64,000 nt of DNA from UBA2336 sp965227265 (GTDB taxonomy: Bacteria; Bacteroidota; Bacteroidia; Cytophagales; Cyclobacteriaceae): assembly GCA_965227265.1 (NCBI GenBank), contig OZ245738.1:3038001-3102000 (forward strand). The letters are read 5' to 3'. Both the position numbers and the translations under genes were made by a program. Positions 42,456 through 51,023 of this stretch are shown piece by piece. Position 1 is the stretch's first letter. Each line of letters opens with the position of its first letter. The notes under the pieces were generated by a model. It worked only from the letters and a program-made list of their open reading frames with translations, was not told the DNA's origin and made no database searches.

Positions 42456-43805
42456 TCAGGGCGTTAATACCCGGTTCTTCCGTTTGGTAAACAATCTCCG
42501 CGCCCGAAGGCTCTGAATCAGGGTTTTTACGACAGATTCGTAGATTTCGTAACAGGTTCCTACCAAGGCCAACGAAGCCAGCGTAATGGTCAGGTTAAGC
42601 TTGAAATCGGCCAAACTGAAGATGTACACCATAGCAAACGTAAAAAGCAAAATTTGGATTAACTGAATTATAATACTGAGGGCGTCAAACCACTTCGGAA
42701 TTTTATGGTGTATTAGCGAAAATAATGCCACGTTCAGGAAACAAACAATGATTGCAATTGCATATTCCTGCCACGGTTTAAGCTCATCTACATAATCTCC
42801 ATTCAAAATCATAGAGACAGCATTAGCGTGAACTACAACTCCGTACATATCTGGCCTTGTTTTACCAGCATAGTTCTTATTTAAGGGAGTTATGAATTTG
42901 TCATCCCAGGAAGTATCACGAAGATCTCTTCCCAAAAATCCCATGATTACTATTTTATCTTTGATCATTCCCCCTACGAACATGCTTGTATCAAGCGCCT
43001 GATCCCAATCTAATACAGGATATCGACCGGCATAGTTTGATGCTCCATGCCAGTCAACAACATTGCCGCGATAGTTAATTGGCTCGAGAAAATTATCGCG
43101 AGATAGAAATTGATTGGTTTTAGCAGAATCAAAAATCATAGCGATTTTTGCAGAGAAGGCCAGTTCACGATTTCCATTAACCTCAATAACCGGGTTTAAT
43201 GCACGACAAACTTTCAAATCTTCTTGACTTGAAGCATCAGTATCCAGGTTAACAAAACCTTCATATGCACCTTCGCGAAGTTCTGCATCTGTATGTTCGA
43301 GTGAATCATAGATTTGAACATCACCTTGCTCACGAACAAGTTTTTGGGTTTGCCATAACTTATGCGCAAGAACCATTCGACCTTGAGCCTGCCTGACTGC
43401 TTCCGCAAAAATCATATTACCAAGTGTATCATAAGCTCCCGGACAACTAATTGAATCCATGAAACCTCCATCACATGCAAATATTATATCCAATGCAATC
43501 ACTTTCGGTTTGAAATGATTGAGTGTCATGATTTGCTGGCCAATTCCACCACGACCTAGTTCACCGATGTTTACGATAACAACGTTTGTATCTAACGGAG
43601 GATCTTCACGGATCTGTGAAAAGGCAATGTCCGTAATTTCCATGTCTCCCAATGCTTTACCCAATGGATCAAATGCATTGAATAATGCCAGTTTGGTAAC
43701 TCCATAAAGTCCGCCCAATACAGCAAATACGAATGCCGTTGCAATAACACAGTCGATCCAAAACTTTTTCATGGGGGTAAAGTAAGTATCAGTAAATTTA
43801 GACAT
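42456..43805 (-). CDS. CHASE2 sensory-domain membrane protein without output domain
   Basis: A 449-residue protein: one N-terminal membrane helix (about 14-36), a large extracytoplasmic CHASE2 domain (about 40-345; EITDIAFSQIR, DTNVVIVNIGELGRGGIGQQI, KPKVIALDIIF, the usual CHASE2 strands) and three C-terminal membrane helices (about 350-425). In most CHASE2 proteins a cyclase, kinase or GGDEF domain follows. Here only ~25 basic residues (RARRLFTKRKNR) remain, with a normal stop. Met12 (43772) is an alternative start. It is followed by two FecR-like genes that may supply interaction partners. Ligand and output unknown. Confidence 0.85.
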   Translation of the reverse strand: MSKFTDTYFTPMKKFWIDCVIATAFVFAVLGGLYGVTKLALFNAFDPLGKALGDMEITDIAFSQIREDPPLDTNVVIVNIGELGRGGIGQQIMTLNHFKPKVIALDIIFACDGGFMDSISCPGAYDTLGNMIFAEAVRQAQGRMVLAHKLWQTQKLVREQGDVQIYDSLEHTDAELREGAYEGFVNLDTDASSQEDLKVCRALNPVIEVNGNRELAFSAKIAMIFDSAKTNQFLSRDNFLEPINYRGNVVDWHGASNYAGRYPVLDWDQALDTSMFVGGMIKDKIVIMGFLGRDLRDTSWDDKFITPLNKNYAGKTRPDMYGVVVHANAVSMILNGDYVDELKPWQEYAIAIIVCFLNVALFSLIHHKIPKWFDALSIIIQLIQILLFTFAMVYIFSLADFKLNLTITLASLALVGTCYEIYESVVKTLIQSLRARRLFTKRKNRVLTP

Positions 43806-43824
43806 TTAGGTCAGATTTATACAG

Positions 43825-44820
43825 GTGAAACAACGTCTCCATACCGAAGAATATGCTGCCGGAATCGCGTCAGGCGACCGGGTGATTCTTGCCAAAGCAA
43901 TCAGTTTGGCAGAAAGCAGCCTTCCGGAAGATCAAAAACAAACAGCCGACCTACTCGCCAGGCTTAATAGCAGAACCAATACAATTCGTATTGGAATTAC
44001 AGGTGTACCGGGTGTTGGTAAAAGCACTTTTATCGAGGCTTTCGGAAAGCATGTTACATCGCTCAATAAAAAAATTGCTGTATTAACAATCGATCCAAGC
44101 AGTCAACTTACGAAAGGAAGCATCCTCGGTGATAAGACGCGAATGGATGAGCTGTCAAAAAATCCATTAGCCTTTATCCGGCCAAGTGCTTCCGGAAATA
44201 CATTGGGCGGAACTACCGGAAGAACACGTGAAAGTATTTTACTGTGTGAAGCAGCTGGGTATGACGTAATTATTGTTGAGACGGTTGGCGTTGGGCAATC
44301 AGAAACGAATGTAAAAAATCTTGTAGACTTTTTTCTTTTATTAATGTTGGCGGGTGCGGGTGATGAACTGCAAGGAATCAAGAAGGGGATTATGGAGATG
44401 GCCGATGCGCTTGTAATTACCAAAGCTGATGGCGACAACATTAAACGCGCAAAGGAAGCACAAGCTGATTATCAGCATGCACTGAATTTGTTTACTGATA
44501 ATGCCTCGGGTTGGAAACCAAAAGTTCTCACCAGCTCAGCGTTAATCAAAGAAGGTATTAAGGAAGTTTGGGAAGTAATCTTAAGCTTTAAAGATTTAAC
44601 ATCTCACTCCGGTCATTTTGATTTGCATCGCAAAAACCAACGCATTACCGCATTTTATGAATCGTTTGACTCGTTGTTGAAAAACAATCTGTCTCAATTT
44701 TCTGAAATACAAAAAAAAACAGCAACTCTTGAGAAGGATGTTGCTGATCAGAAAGTTTCTGCTCACGAAGCTGCTCAGCAATTACTGGAGCTTTATCATA
44801 GAGCTATTAAAAAGACTTAG
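43825..44820 (+). CDS. meaB: Methylmalonyl-CoA mutase-associated GTPase MeaB
   Basis: A G3E-family GTPase chaperone that gates loading of adenosylcobalamin into methylmalonyl-CoA mutase and protects it from inactivation. It has 331 residues. Walker A is GVPGVGKST (G60-T68), then LTIDPSSQLTKGSILGDKTRM, ETVGVGQSE, and the base-specificity motif TKADGDN. The start is GTG at 43825, 19 bases from the divergent CHASE2 gene. The mutase genes are not in this window, but the cobalamin receptor and binding protein lie just downstream, giving a small B12-related neighbourhood. The stop overlaps a convergent small gene. Confidence 0.93.
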   Translation: MKQRLHTEEYAAGIASGDRVILAKAISLAESSLPEDQKQTADLLARLNSRTNTIRIGITGVPGVGKSTFIEAFGKHVTSLNKKIAVLTIDPSSQLTKGSILGDKTRMDELSKNPLAFIRPSASGNTLGGTTGRTRESILLCEAAGYDVIIVETVGVGQSETNVKNLVDFFLLLMLAGAGDELQGIKKGIMEMADALVITKADGDNIKRAKEAQADYQHALNLFTDNASGWKPKVLTSSALIKEGIKEVWEVILSFKDLTSHSGHFDLHRKNQRITAFYESFDSLLKNNLSQFSEIQKKTATLEKDVADQKVSAHEAAQQLLELYHRAIKKT

Positions 44821-44972
44821 TCTTTCTTTTTAAAACCATACGGACAATGCCTGCATCCACTTTTGCAGCAATAGCCGCGTTTTAAATGATAAGCTTTGGT
44901 AAAAACCAAAAGACCGTTTTCCCAATAATAATCAGGAGCATTGTCTTCTGGTTTTTCTTTCGGCTTATCCAT
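44817..44972 (-). CDS. DUF5522-like small cysteine-rich protein (51 residues)
   Basis: A short gene that is easy to miss. It encodes 51 residues with the pattern DYYWENGLLVFTKAYHL, then KRGYCCKSGCRHCPYGF: four cysteines (C35, C36, C40, C43) plus His, a compact metal-binding site. I recognise this as the DUF5522 family, widespread in Bacteroidota. The function is unknown. It starts 8 bases after the stop of the BtuB-like gene on the same strand, so it may be co-transcribed under the riboswitch. Its stop codon overlaps the convergent meaB stop. Confidence 0.82.
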   Translation of the reverse strand: MDKPKEKPEDNAPDYYWENGLLVFTKAYHLKRGYCCKSGCRHCPYGFKKKD

Positions 44973-44980
44973 TGATTTTA

Positions 44981-46834
44981 TCAGAAAGAATAATTTAATC
45001 CAATGGAGAAGTTTCGGCCACGGGTTGTATAACCATAAACACCAATAAACGATTCATCCAGCAAATTATTGACACTGGTATAAACTGACAAATGTTCTTT
45101 AAATAGTTTTTGCGATACGCTTAAATCAACCAGGCTGTAGGATGAAAGTTCAATGTCGTTAGCGTTGAAGAATTCATCAAAATACAAATCTGTACGCTCG
45201 CTGGTATATTGATAGCGAATATTTATAAAAGTTGATTTTAACGGGTTCAACTGGATCCCCGCACCAGCTTTTCGGGCCGGGATGCGATAGAAGCTTGAGT
45301 TATCATCGGAACTTACCCATGAAAAATCTCCGGAAACTGACAGGATTTGAATTGGTTTATACTTCAATTCCACCGTAACTCCTCTTACTTTTCGTTTGTC
45401 TGAGATGTTTTCGTACTGGGTTGTGTAGCCAATCACATCACTTTCTTCGCGAAAGAAGTTAACTGCTGTGAGGGTTATCTTATCCGTAAAATAAACAGAA
45501 AGTCCATACTCATAGTTAAAGGATTCTTCAGGCTTCAACTTTTCGTTTCCACCCCAGGGTGTATGTAGCTGAAACAAAGTGGGTGTAATGTAAGAAGTTG
45601 ATACAGATGCAAAAGGTTTAGCAGCAATTGCATCATTTATATTGATCAGCCAGGAAGGGTTTACATTATACAGAACTTTCGAACCGTAGTCACTGTGGTT
45701 ATTTAATCGTATACCCGCATGTAGCGTAAAGCCTATCGGTAAGCTTAATAATACGGAAGTGTACGGATCAACAATTGTAAAAGAAGTAGAGTCTTTGGAA
45801 GTAACTTCTTTCTCATCGTACGAAAGATTTTGAAAACTTACTCCGCTTAATAATGTGAATCTGGAATTGAAAGAATGCTTGTGAACGATCTCAGAAAACC
45901 AATTACTTGCATCATATTCTGCTGGATATGATCCGGTAATTTTTCTTTTCAGATCCGTATGCTGAGCCATCAATGTTATCGAACCTTTTGAATAAGTTTT
46001 AGTAATCTTACCTCCAATCCGGTTTTGTTTTTGACGCTGTGAGTCGTTGCCGTCAACAAAAGCACTGGCATCATACTCAGCATCGAACCAGTCAATTCCG
46101 CCAAAGACTTCAGCTTTTAAAGAAGGCATAAGCTGATATCCTAATTTCAAAAATCCATTGCGTTGTTTATAGCCATCATCATCGTAGTTGCCGGGTGATC
46201 CTTCAGGCTTTTCTGCCGCGGAGAATCCTTTTGAATTTAAGTTGCTGCCTAAAAGTTGAAAAGAGAATTTACTCTGCTTTCCATTCAAATTAACGTTTTG
46301 CCCTAGTGTATTCCAGCTTCCGGCCTGCAAACCAACGGCTCCATGAATTCCGTTCTGTGTAGCATTTTTTGTTTGAATGTTGACCACAGAAGACGAAGCG
46401 CCTGAGCCATAAAGGGTGCTTAATCCGCCTTGCAGGATTTCTACTTGGTCAAGCTGACTGGTTGATATAAACCGTAAATCATAAAAGGGATCAATGCCGG
46501 ATGGATCGTTCATCGGAACACCGTCCAGCATAATTAATGTTTGCTTACTTCGTCCACCCCGGACATAATAACTGATGTTTGTGCCGGGTGTTCCGAAATT
46601 CCCATCCATTTGAATTCCGGGTACCTGATTTAATGCATCTGCTACGTTGAGCTGCGTTTGAAGCTGATCCGAATTAATTTTGAAAATTACTTTTCCGGAT
46701 CGTTCTGTTGGAACATCAAACCTAGTTCCCAGCACAACTGTTTCCTGAAGTACTTGGGTCTTTAATGTGTCCTGAGCATATATAATGTTTGTCAGGCCAA
46801 TACTCAATAAGAGTGTTTGTAAAATTTTTCTCAT
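44981..46834 (-). CDS. TonB-dependent outer-membrane receptor, BtuB-like (cobalamin)
   Basis: A 617-residue receptor with a signal peptide (1-20), TonB box region LQETVVLG, plug domain (35-150: LNVADALNQVPGIQ, YYVRGGRSKQTLIMLDGVPMNDP, ILQGGLSTLYGSGA) and a 22-strand barrel ending ...GLNYSF with terminal Phe. The size and the BtuB-like plug suggest vitamin B12. The decisive evidence is context: a cobalamin riboswitch lies in its 5' leader and a BtuF-like binding protein is divergent to it. It takes up corrinoids across the outer membrane at the expense of TonB energy. Confidence 0.93.
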   Translation of the reverse strand: MRKILQTLLLSIGLTNIIYAQDTLKTQVLQETVVLGTRFDVPTERSGKVIFKINSDQLQTQLNVADALNQVPGIQMDGNFGTPGTNISYYVRGGRSKQTLIMLDGVPMNDPSGIDPFYDLRFISTSQLDQVEILQGGLSTLYGSGASSSVVNIQTKNATQNGIHGAVGLQAGSWNTLGQNVNLNGKQSKFSFQLLGSNLNSKGFSAAEKPEGSPGNYDDDGYKQRNGFLKLGYQLMPSLKAEVFGGIDWFDAEYDASAFVDGNDSQRQKQNRIGGKITKTYSKGSITLMAQHTDLKRKITGSYPAEYDASNWFSEIVHKHSFNSRFTLLSGVSFQNLSYDEKEVTSKDSTSFTIVDPYTSVLLSLPIGFTLHAGIRLNNHSDYGSKVLYNVNPSWLININDAIAAKPFASVSTSYITPTLFQLHTPWGGNEKLKPEESFNYEYGLSVYFTDKITLTAVNFFREESDVIGYTTQYENISDKRKVRGVTVELKYKPIQILSVSGDFSWVSSDDNSSFYRIPARKAGAGIQLNPLKSTFINIRYQYTSERTDLYFDEFFNANDIELSSYSLVDLSVSQKLFKEHLSVYTSVNNLLDESFIGVYGYTTRGRNFSIGLNYSF

Positions 46835-46942
46835 AGCATTGTTTGTTTTGGTTAAACACTATGAGCCTTTGGAGAAATAAAATAAACAGTCACGTTCCTG
46901 CTTACTCATTGCCTTTCACCCGAAAGCTCTGATTTTTGCAGA

Positions 46943-47118
46943 TGAACGGCAGGTCTCCTGGCTTTCCTTTTGCTAACGCCTTCCCGATTGTTTTAAGCAG
47001 TCAGTGGCTTGTGAGTGTCAGCAAACGCATCATTAAAGACACGTAAGGATTACAGTTGCGGGGACAGCTCCCGTTTTTAACGGGATTCCCTTTTAATCAC
47101 GCAAGGCTTTAAACCGTG
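46943..47118 (-). ncRNA. Cobalamin (AdoCbl) riboswitch upstream of the BtuB-like gene
   Basis: Read on the minus strand, the 349-base gap 46835-47183 contains all core cobalamin-aptamer signatures: GGTTTAAAGCC and GGGAATCCCG (about 47118-47081), GGGAGCTGTCCCCGCAACTG (47072-47053), and the 3' element AAGCCAGGAGACCTGCC (46964-46948). About 108 bases separate the aptamer from the start codon. They hold a small CTTTCGGGTGAAAG hairpin (46926-46913) but no clear terminator, so translational control is possible. Bound B12 should reduce receptor expression. The edges are approximate. Confidence 0.95.
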
Positions 47119-47138
47119 CGCGAACCATAAATCTGTTG

Positions 47139-47146
47139 CAAACATA
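47139..47146 (-). promoter_or_regulatory. -7 element of the riboswitch transcript
   Basis: TATGTTTG on the minus strand, an exact TAnnTTTG match about 20 bases upstream of the aptamer. No good -33 at 19 bases. Confidence 0.5.
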
Positions 47147-47183
47147 ATGAAAAAGATTAAACAGAATCAGGTATCATTGCAAA

Positions 47184-48281
47184 ATGAAGAAGCTATTCAT
47201 AACAACAGTCATTTTATTTTTTGTAGCAGCTGCTTATAGCCAAACTATTACGTATGCGAAAGGCTTTAAGATATCGAAGCTCGGATCTTCCAAGCTTGTT
47301 GAAGTAACCTATCCACACAAAGGGGCTACATCTGGCTATAAATACCTTCTTGTCAAAAAAGGCACTACACCGCCCAAGCATGATACCGATGTTAAAGTAA
47401 TTTTTATACCTCTTGACCGCATCGTTTGTACATCCACAACCCATATTCCTTTATTAGATTATCTGAACCTCAGCGATAAACTTGTCGGCTTCCCAACAAC
47501 GGACTATATCAGTTCCGAAAAAACAAGAAAACTCGTTGATGCTGGAAAAGTTGAAGAGCTTGGTGCTGAAAAAGGAATGAACATTGAAAAGCTGGCCGTG
47601 TTAAAACCCGAAGCTGTTATGAGTTATACGATGACGGCTGATCTTGGGCAATTAAAAAAAGTACAGGAGTTAGGTATTCCTGTTATTCTTAATGCAGAAT
47701 ATCTAGAAGAACATCCATTAGGTAGAGCAGAGTGGATTAAATTTATGGCCACGTTTTTTGATAAAGAAAAAGAAGCAGATGAGGTCTTTAAAATGATTGA
47801 GAAAAACTATCTCGAAACAAAAAAGCTTGCTGACAAAACAACCAAAAAACCAACGATCCTGAGCGGAGTAATTTATGGCGATGCTTGGTTTATGCCTGGT
47901 GGTCAAAACTATGCCGCCAAACTCATCAACGATGCAGGTGCAAATTATTTGTGGAGCTCGGATTCAACAAAAGGCTTTCTGCAGCTCAGCTTCGAATCGG
48001 TTTATGAAAAAGCACATGCAGCCGATATCTGGATTGGTGTTGCTTCCTTTTCAACATTGGAAGAAATTAAGAATGCTGACGAGCGCTACACGAAATTCAA
48101 TCCATACCAAATCAGACAAGTATACAGTTACAATGCACGACAAGGTACCAAAGGCGGAAGCGAATTTTTGGAGCTTGGGTATCTAAGACCCGATATTATT
48201 CTGAATGATCTTGTAAAGATCGCGCATCCCGAGTTGCTCCCGGATTATCAGCTATACTTTCATAAGCGGATTCTTAAATAG
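47184..48281 (+). CDS. ABC transporter substrate-binding protein, BtuF-like
   Basis: A 365-residue periplasmic or lipid-free binding protein (signal peptide 1-19, ending AAYSQ). The fold is class III (helical-backbone) as in BtuF and FhuD: an N-terminal lobe with RIVCTSTTHIPLLDYLNL, a long helix around 180-220, and a C-terminal lobe with GDAWFMPGGQNYAAKLINDAGANYLW. It is divergent from the BtuB-like receptor across the riboswitch, so the ligand is most likely cobalamin or its precursors. Permease and ATPase genes are absent here. Its own leader has only a near -7 match (TATCATTG, 47172-47179). Confidence 0.85.
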   Translation: MKKLFITTVILFFVAAAYSQTITYAKGFKISKLGSSKLVEVTYPHKGATSGYKYLLVKKGTTPPKHDTDVKVIFIPLDRIVCTSTTHIPLLDYLNLSDKLVGFPTTDYISSEKTRKLVDAGKVEELGAEKGMNIEKLAVLKPEAVMSYTMTADLGQLKKVQELGIPVILNAEYLEEHPLGRAEWIKFMATFFDKEKEADEVFKMIEKNYLETKKLADKTTKKPTILSGVIYGDAWFMPGGQNYAAKLINDAGANYLWSSDSTKGFLQLSFESVYEKAHAADIWIGVASFSTLEEIKNADERYTKFNPYQIRQVYSYNARQGTKGGSEFLELGYLRPDIILNDLVKIAHPELLPDYQLYFHKRILK

Positions 48282-48302
48282 TTTAACTCAGCCTTAAAAC
48301 AA

Positions 48303-48387
48303 CGTCATTCTGAGGGAAGCATGACCGAAGAATCCCCTTTTTCATTACACTGAATCAGGGGATTCTTCGCTGACGCTCAGAATGACG
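48303..48387. repeat. Imperfect palindrome, GAAGAATCCC type, between convergent genes
   Basis: CGTCATTCTGAGGG...GAAGAATCCCC (48303-48337) pairs with GGGGATTCTTCGC...CTCAGAATGACG (48358-48387). It is the same family as 12185-12254 and again lies between convergent genes (BtuF-like and rpsJ). Confidence 0.8.
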
Positions 48388-48414
48388 GCAACGCTAGTGG
48401 TCAAGTGAGGGAAT

Positions 48415-48448
48415 AAAAAAGCCCTCCCGAAAATCGAGAAGGCTTTTT
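48415..48448 (-). terminator. Terminator after rpsJ
   Basis: On the minus strand AAAAAGCC and GGCTTTTTT flank an inner CTCGAT/CGGGAG stem-loop and end in a T-run. It lies 22 bases after the rpsJ stop and marks the end of the rpsL-rpsG-fusA-rpsJ operon in this genome. Confidence 0.85.
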
Positions 48449-48470
48449 CAAATATCTGAGAGAGCTTTAA

Positions 48471-48776
48471 CTACACTTTGATCTCAACATCCACACCGCT
48501 CGGAAGCTCAAGCTTCATCAACGCGTCAACAGTTTTTGCACTGTTTGAGTAGATGTCCACTAAGCGCTTGTAGGTGCAAAGCTGGAACTGCTCACGTGCT
48601 TTCTTGTTAACGTGTGGGGACCGAAGTACCGTAAACACTTCACGTTCTGTTGGCAACGGAATTGGTCCGCTTACAATAGCACCTGTTGCTTTAACCGCAC
48701 GTACGATTTTTTCGGATGATTTGTCAACCAACGTGTGGTCGTACGATTTCAATTTAATTCTGATTTTCTGGTTCAT
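48471..48776 (-). CDS. rpsJ: 30S ribosomal protein S10
   Basis: A 101-residue S10, a small-subunit head protein that also acts in transcription antitermination as NusE. The full length and the conserved IRIKLKSYDHTLVDKS, GPIPLPTE and HVNKKAREQFQL segments make the call secure. It is the last gene of rpsL-rpsG-fusA-rpsJ, 21 bases after fusA. In many bacteria rpsJ heads the S10 operon (rplC, rplD...). Here a terminator follows at once, so the S10 operon is detached from it. Confidence 0.98.
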   Translation of the reverse strand: MNQKIRIKLKSYDHTLVDKSSEKIVRAVKATGAIVSGPIPLPTEREVFTVLRSPHVNKKAREQFQLCTYKRLVDIYSNSAKTVDALMKLELPSGVDVEIKV

Positions 48777-48797
48777 GATCTAAACGTCTTTTAGATA

Positions 48798-50909
48798 TTA
48801 TTTGGCAACAGCGCCTTTTACTTCGTCAATTACTTTATCGGCAAGGTTCTTAGGAACCGGTGCATAGTGTGAGAATGTAAGCGTTGCTGAAGCACGACCT
48901 GATGTCAATGTTCTCAAGTCAGTGATGTAGCCGAAAAGCTCAGATAATGGCACTGATGCTTTAATAACCTGAGCACCACCGCGGGTATCCATACCTTTCA
49001 TCAAGCCTCTTCTTCTGTTCAGGTCACCGGTTACAGAACCTGTGTACTCGTCCGGAGTGATAACTTCAACACCCATGATCGGCTCAAGCAATTGCGGAGC
49101 ACACTTGCGCGCAGCTTCTCTAAAGCCAATACGAGCTGCCAATTCGAATGACAACGCATCTGAATCGACATCGTGGAATGAGCCATGGAACAATCTTACT
49201 TTCATTGAATCGATCGGGTAGCCGGCCAACGGACCATTAACCATCGAAGACTCAAATCCTTTTTGAATTGAAGGAATGAATTCGCGAGGAATAACACCAC
49301 CCACGATATCATTTTCAAATTCAAGACCTGGCTTATCTTCCGGACCCAGCTCACGCGGGCTAAGCTCAAACACGATATCGGCAAACTTACCACGACCACC
49401 AGTCTGTTTCTTGTAAACTTCTTTGTGCTCAACCGACTTGGTAAGCGCTTCCTTGTAAGCAACCTGAGGCGCGCCCTGGTTGATCTCAACTTTGAATTCG
49501 CGTCTTAAACGGTCGATGATAATCTCTAAGTGCAATTCACCCATACCGCGGAGAATAACCTGACCAGTTTCGTGGTCTGTATTCACGCGAAGCGTAGGAT
49601 CTTCTTCCACCAACTTAGCGATTGCCATACCTAATTTATCAGCATCTGCTTGCTTCTTAGGCTCGATAGCATATCCGATAACCGGTTCAGGGAACACCAT
49701 TGACTCAAGGATAACCTTACGTTTTTCATCGCAAAGTGTATCACCCGTCTTAATATCTTTAAATCCAACCACAGCACCAATATCTCCCACAGGAAGACGA
49801 TCAATCTGGTTTTGCTTGTTGGCGTGCATCTGGAATACACGTGAAATTCTTTCTTTCGACTCGGTACGTGTGTTATAAACGTATGAGCCTGATTCAAGCA
49901 CACCGGAGTATGCACGGATGAAGCACAAACGACCAACGAACGGATCGGTAGCAATTTTAAATGCCAACGCTACGAATGGTTCTTTTTCGCTTGGGCGGAT
50001 CTCGATTTCTGCACCTGTGTCAGGATCAGTACCGATGATCACATCCTTGTCCATTGGTGAAGGAAGAAGCTCCATCACATAGTCAAGCATGGTTTGAACA
50101 CCTTTGTTCTTGAATGAAGAACCACACACCATCGGAACGATCTTCATGTCGATCGTAGCCTTACGGAGCGCTGTTAAAATTTCTTTTTCAGAGATTGAGT
50201 TTGGATCATCGAAGAACTTCTCGATCAACGTCTCATCATATTCAGCAACAGCTTCCAGCAATTTCTCGCGGTATTCTGCTACCTCAGCTACCATATCTTC
50301 CGGAATCGGAATCTCTGAAAAGGTCATGCCTTTATCAGCTTCGTTCCAGATCATCGCACGGTTGTTGATCAAGTCAACAACACCTTTGAAATTTTCTTCA
50401 GCACCAATTGGTAATTGTAACGCAACAGCTTTGCTACCCAATTTCTCTCTCACTTGCTGGCATACGCCAAGGAAGTCAGCACCAGAACGGTCCATTTTGT
50501 TAACGAAACCGATACGGGCAACTTTGTAATTATCAGCCAAGCGCCAGTTAGTCTCGGACTGAGGCTCAACACCATCAACCGAGCTGAACAAGAACACCAG
50601 ACCATCCAATACACGCAATGAGCGGTTTACCTCAACGGTAAAATCCACGTGGCCCGGTGTATCGATAATGTTTACGTGATATTCGTTTTCACGATATTTC
50701 CAATGTACCGTTGTAGCAGCAGAAGTGATTGTGATACCACGTTCCTGCTCTTGCGCCATCCAGTCCATTGTGGCTGCACCTTCGTGCACTTCACCAATCT
50801 TGTGATTCACCCCTGCGTAGTACAGGATACGTTCGGTAGTAGTTGTTTTACCCGCATCAATGTGGGCAGCAATACCGATGTTTCTGGTGTATCTTAAATC
50901 TCTTGCCAT
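48798..50909 (-). CDS. fusA: Elongation factor G
   Basis: The translational GTPase that moves tRNA-mRNA after peptide bond formation and helps split ribosomes with RRF. It has 703 residues. The G1 motif is AHIDAGKTTTTE (15-26), followed by DTPGHVDF and NKMDRSGAD, then domains II to V (RGMGELHLEIIIDRL, RRGLMKGMDTRGG). It sits in the standard place after rpsG, separated by a 114-base spacer occupied by an AT-rich palindrome, and precedes rpsJ. I see no second, mitochondrial-type EF-G feature; it looks like the housekeeping copy. Confidence 0.98.
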   Translation of the reverse strand: MARDLRYTRNIGIAAHIDAGKTTTTERILYYAGVNHKIGEVHEGAATMDWMAQEQERGITITSAATTVHWKYRENEYHVNIIDTPGHVDFTVEVNRSLRVLDGLVFLFSSVDGVEPQSETNWRLADNYKVARIGFVNKMDRSGADFLGVCQQVREKLGSKAVALQLPIGAEENFKGVVDLINNRAMIWNEADKGMTFSEIPIPEDMVAEVAEYREKLLEAVAEYDETLIEKFFDDPNSISEKEILTALRKATIDMKIVPMVCGSSFKNKGVQTMLDYVMELLPSPMDKDVIIGTDPDTGAEIEIRPSEKEPFVALAFKIATDPFVGRLCFIRAYSGVLESGSYVYNTRTESKERISRVFQMHANKQNQIDRLPVGDIGAVVGFKDIKTGDTLCDEKRKVILESMVFPEPVIGYAIEPKKQADADKLGMAIAKLVEEDPTLRVNTDHETGQVILRGMGELHLEIIIDRLRREFKVEINQGAPQVAYKEALTKSVEHKEVYKKQTGGRGKFADIVFELSPRELGPEDKPGLEFENDIVGGVIPREFIPSIQKGFESSMVNGPLAGYPIDSMKVRLFHGSFHDVDSDALSFELAARIGFREAARKCAPQLLEPIMGVEVITPDEYTGSVTGDLNRRRGLMKGMDTRGGAQVIKASVPLSELFGYITDLRTLTSGRASATLTFSHYAPVPKNLADKVIDEVKGAVAK

Positions 50910-50916
50910 TCTGGTT

Positions 50917-51011
50917 AGTCTCTAGTATTGAGTAGTTAGTATTTAGCTACGATCAATTTATGTTGTTTTTAATCCTTACTTCTAAAGTCTAATTACTCAA
51001 GACTAAAGACT
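50917..51011. repeat. AT-rich palindrome, family B (rpsG-fusA spacer)
   Basis: The left arm at 50917-50939 (AGTCTCTAGTATTGAGT...) pairs imperfectly with 50989-51011 (...ACTCAAGACTAAAGACT). The left arm matches 60883-60905 in the rpoB-rpoC spacer at 20 of 23 bases. The copy fills most of the 114-base gap between two translation genes. Confidence 0.75.
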
Positions 51012-51023
51012 CGGGACTTTTCT

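Noticed and set aside
42456..43805. Frameshifted output domain after CHASE2
   Set aside because: The gene has a normal stop and the downstream sequence is the start of the FecR-like gene; no cyclase or kinase motif is readable in any frame.
46835..46942. Terminator hairpin downstream of the riboswitch
   Set aside because: Only a small CTTTCGGGTGAAAG hairpin was found, without a T-run, so no intrinsic terminator is claimed.
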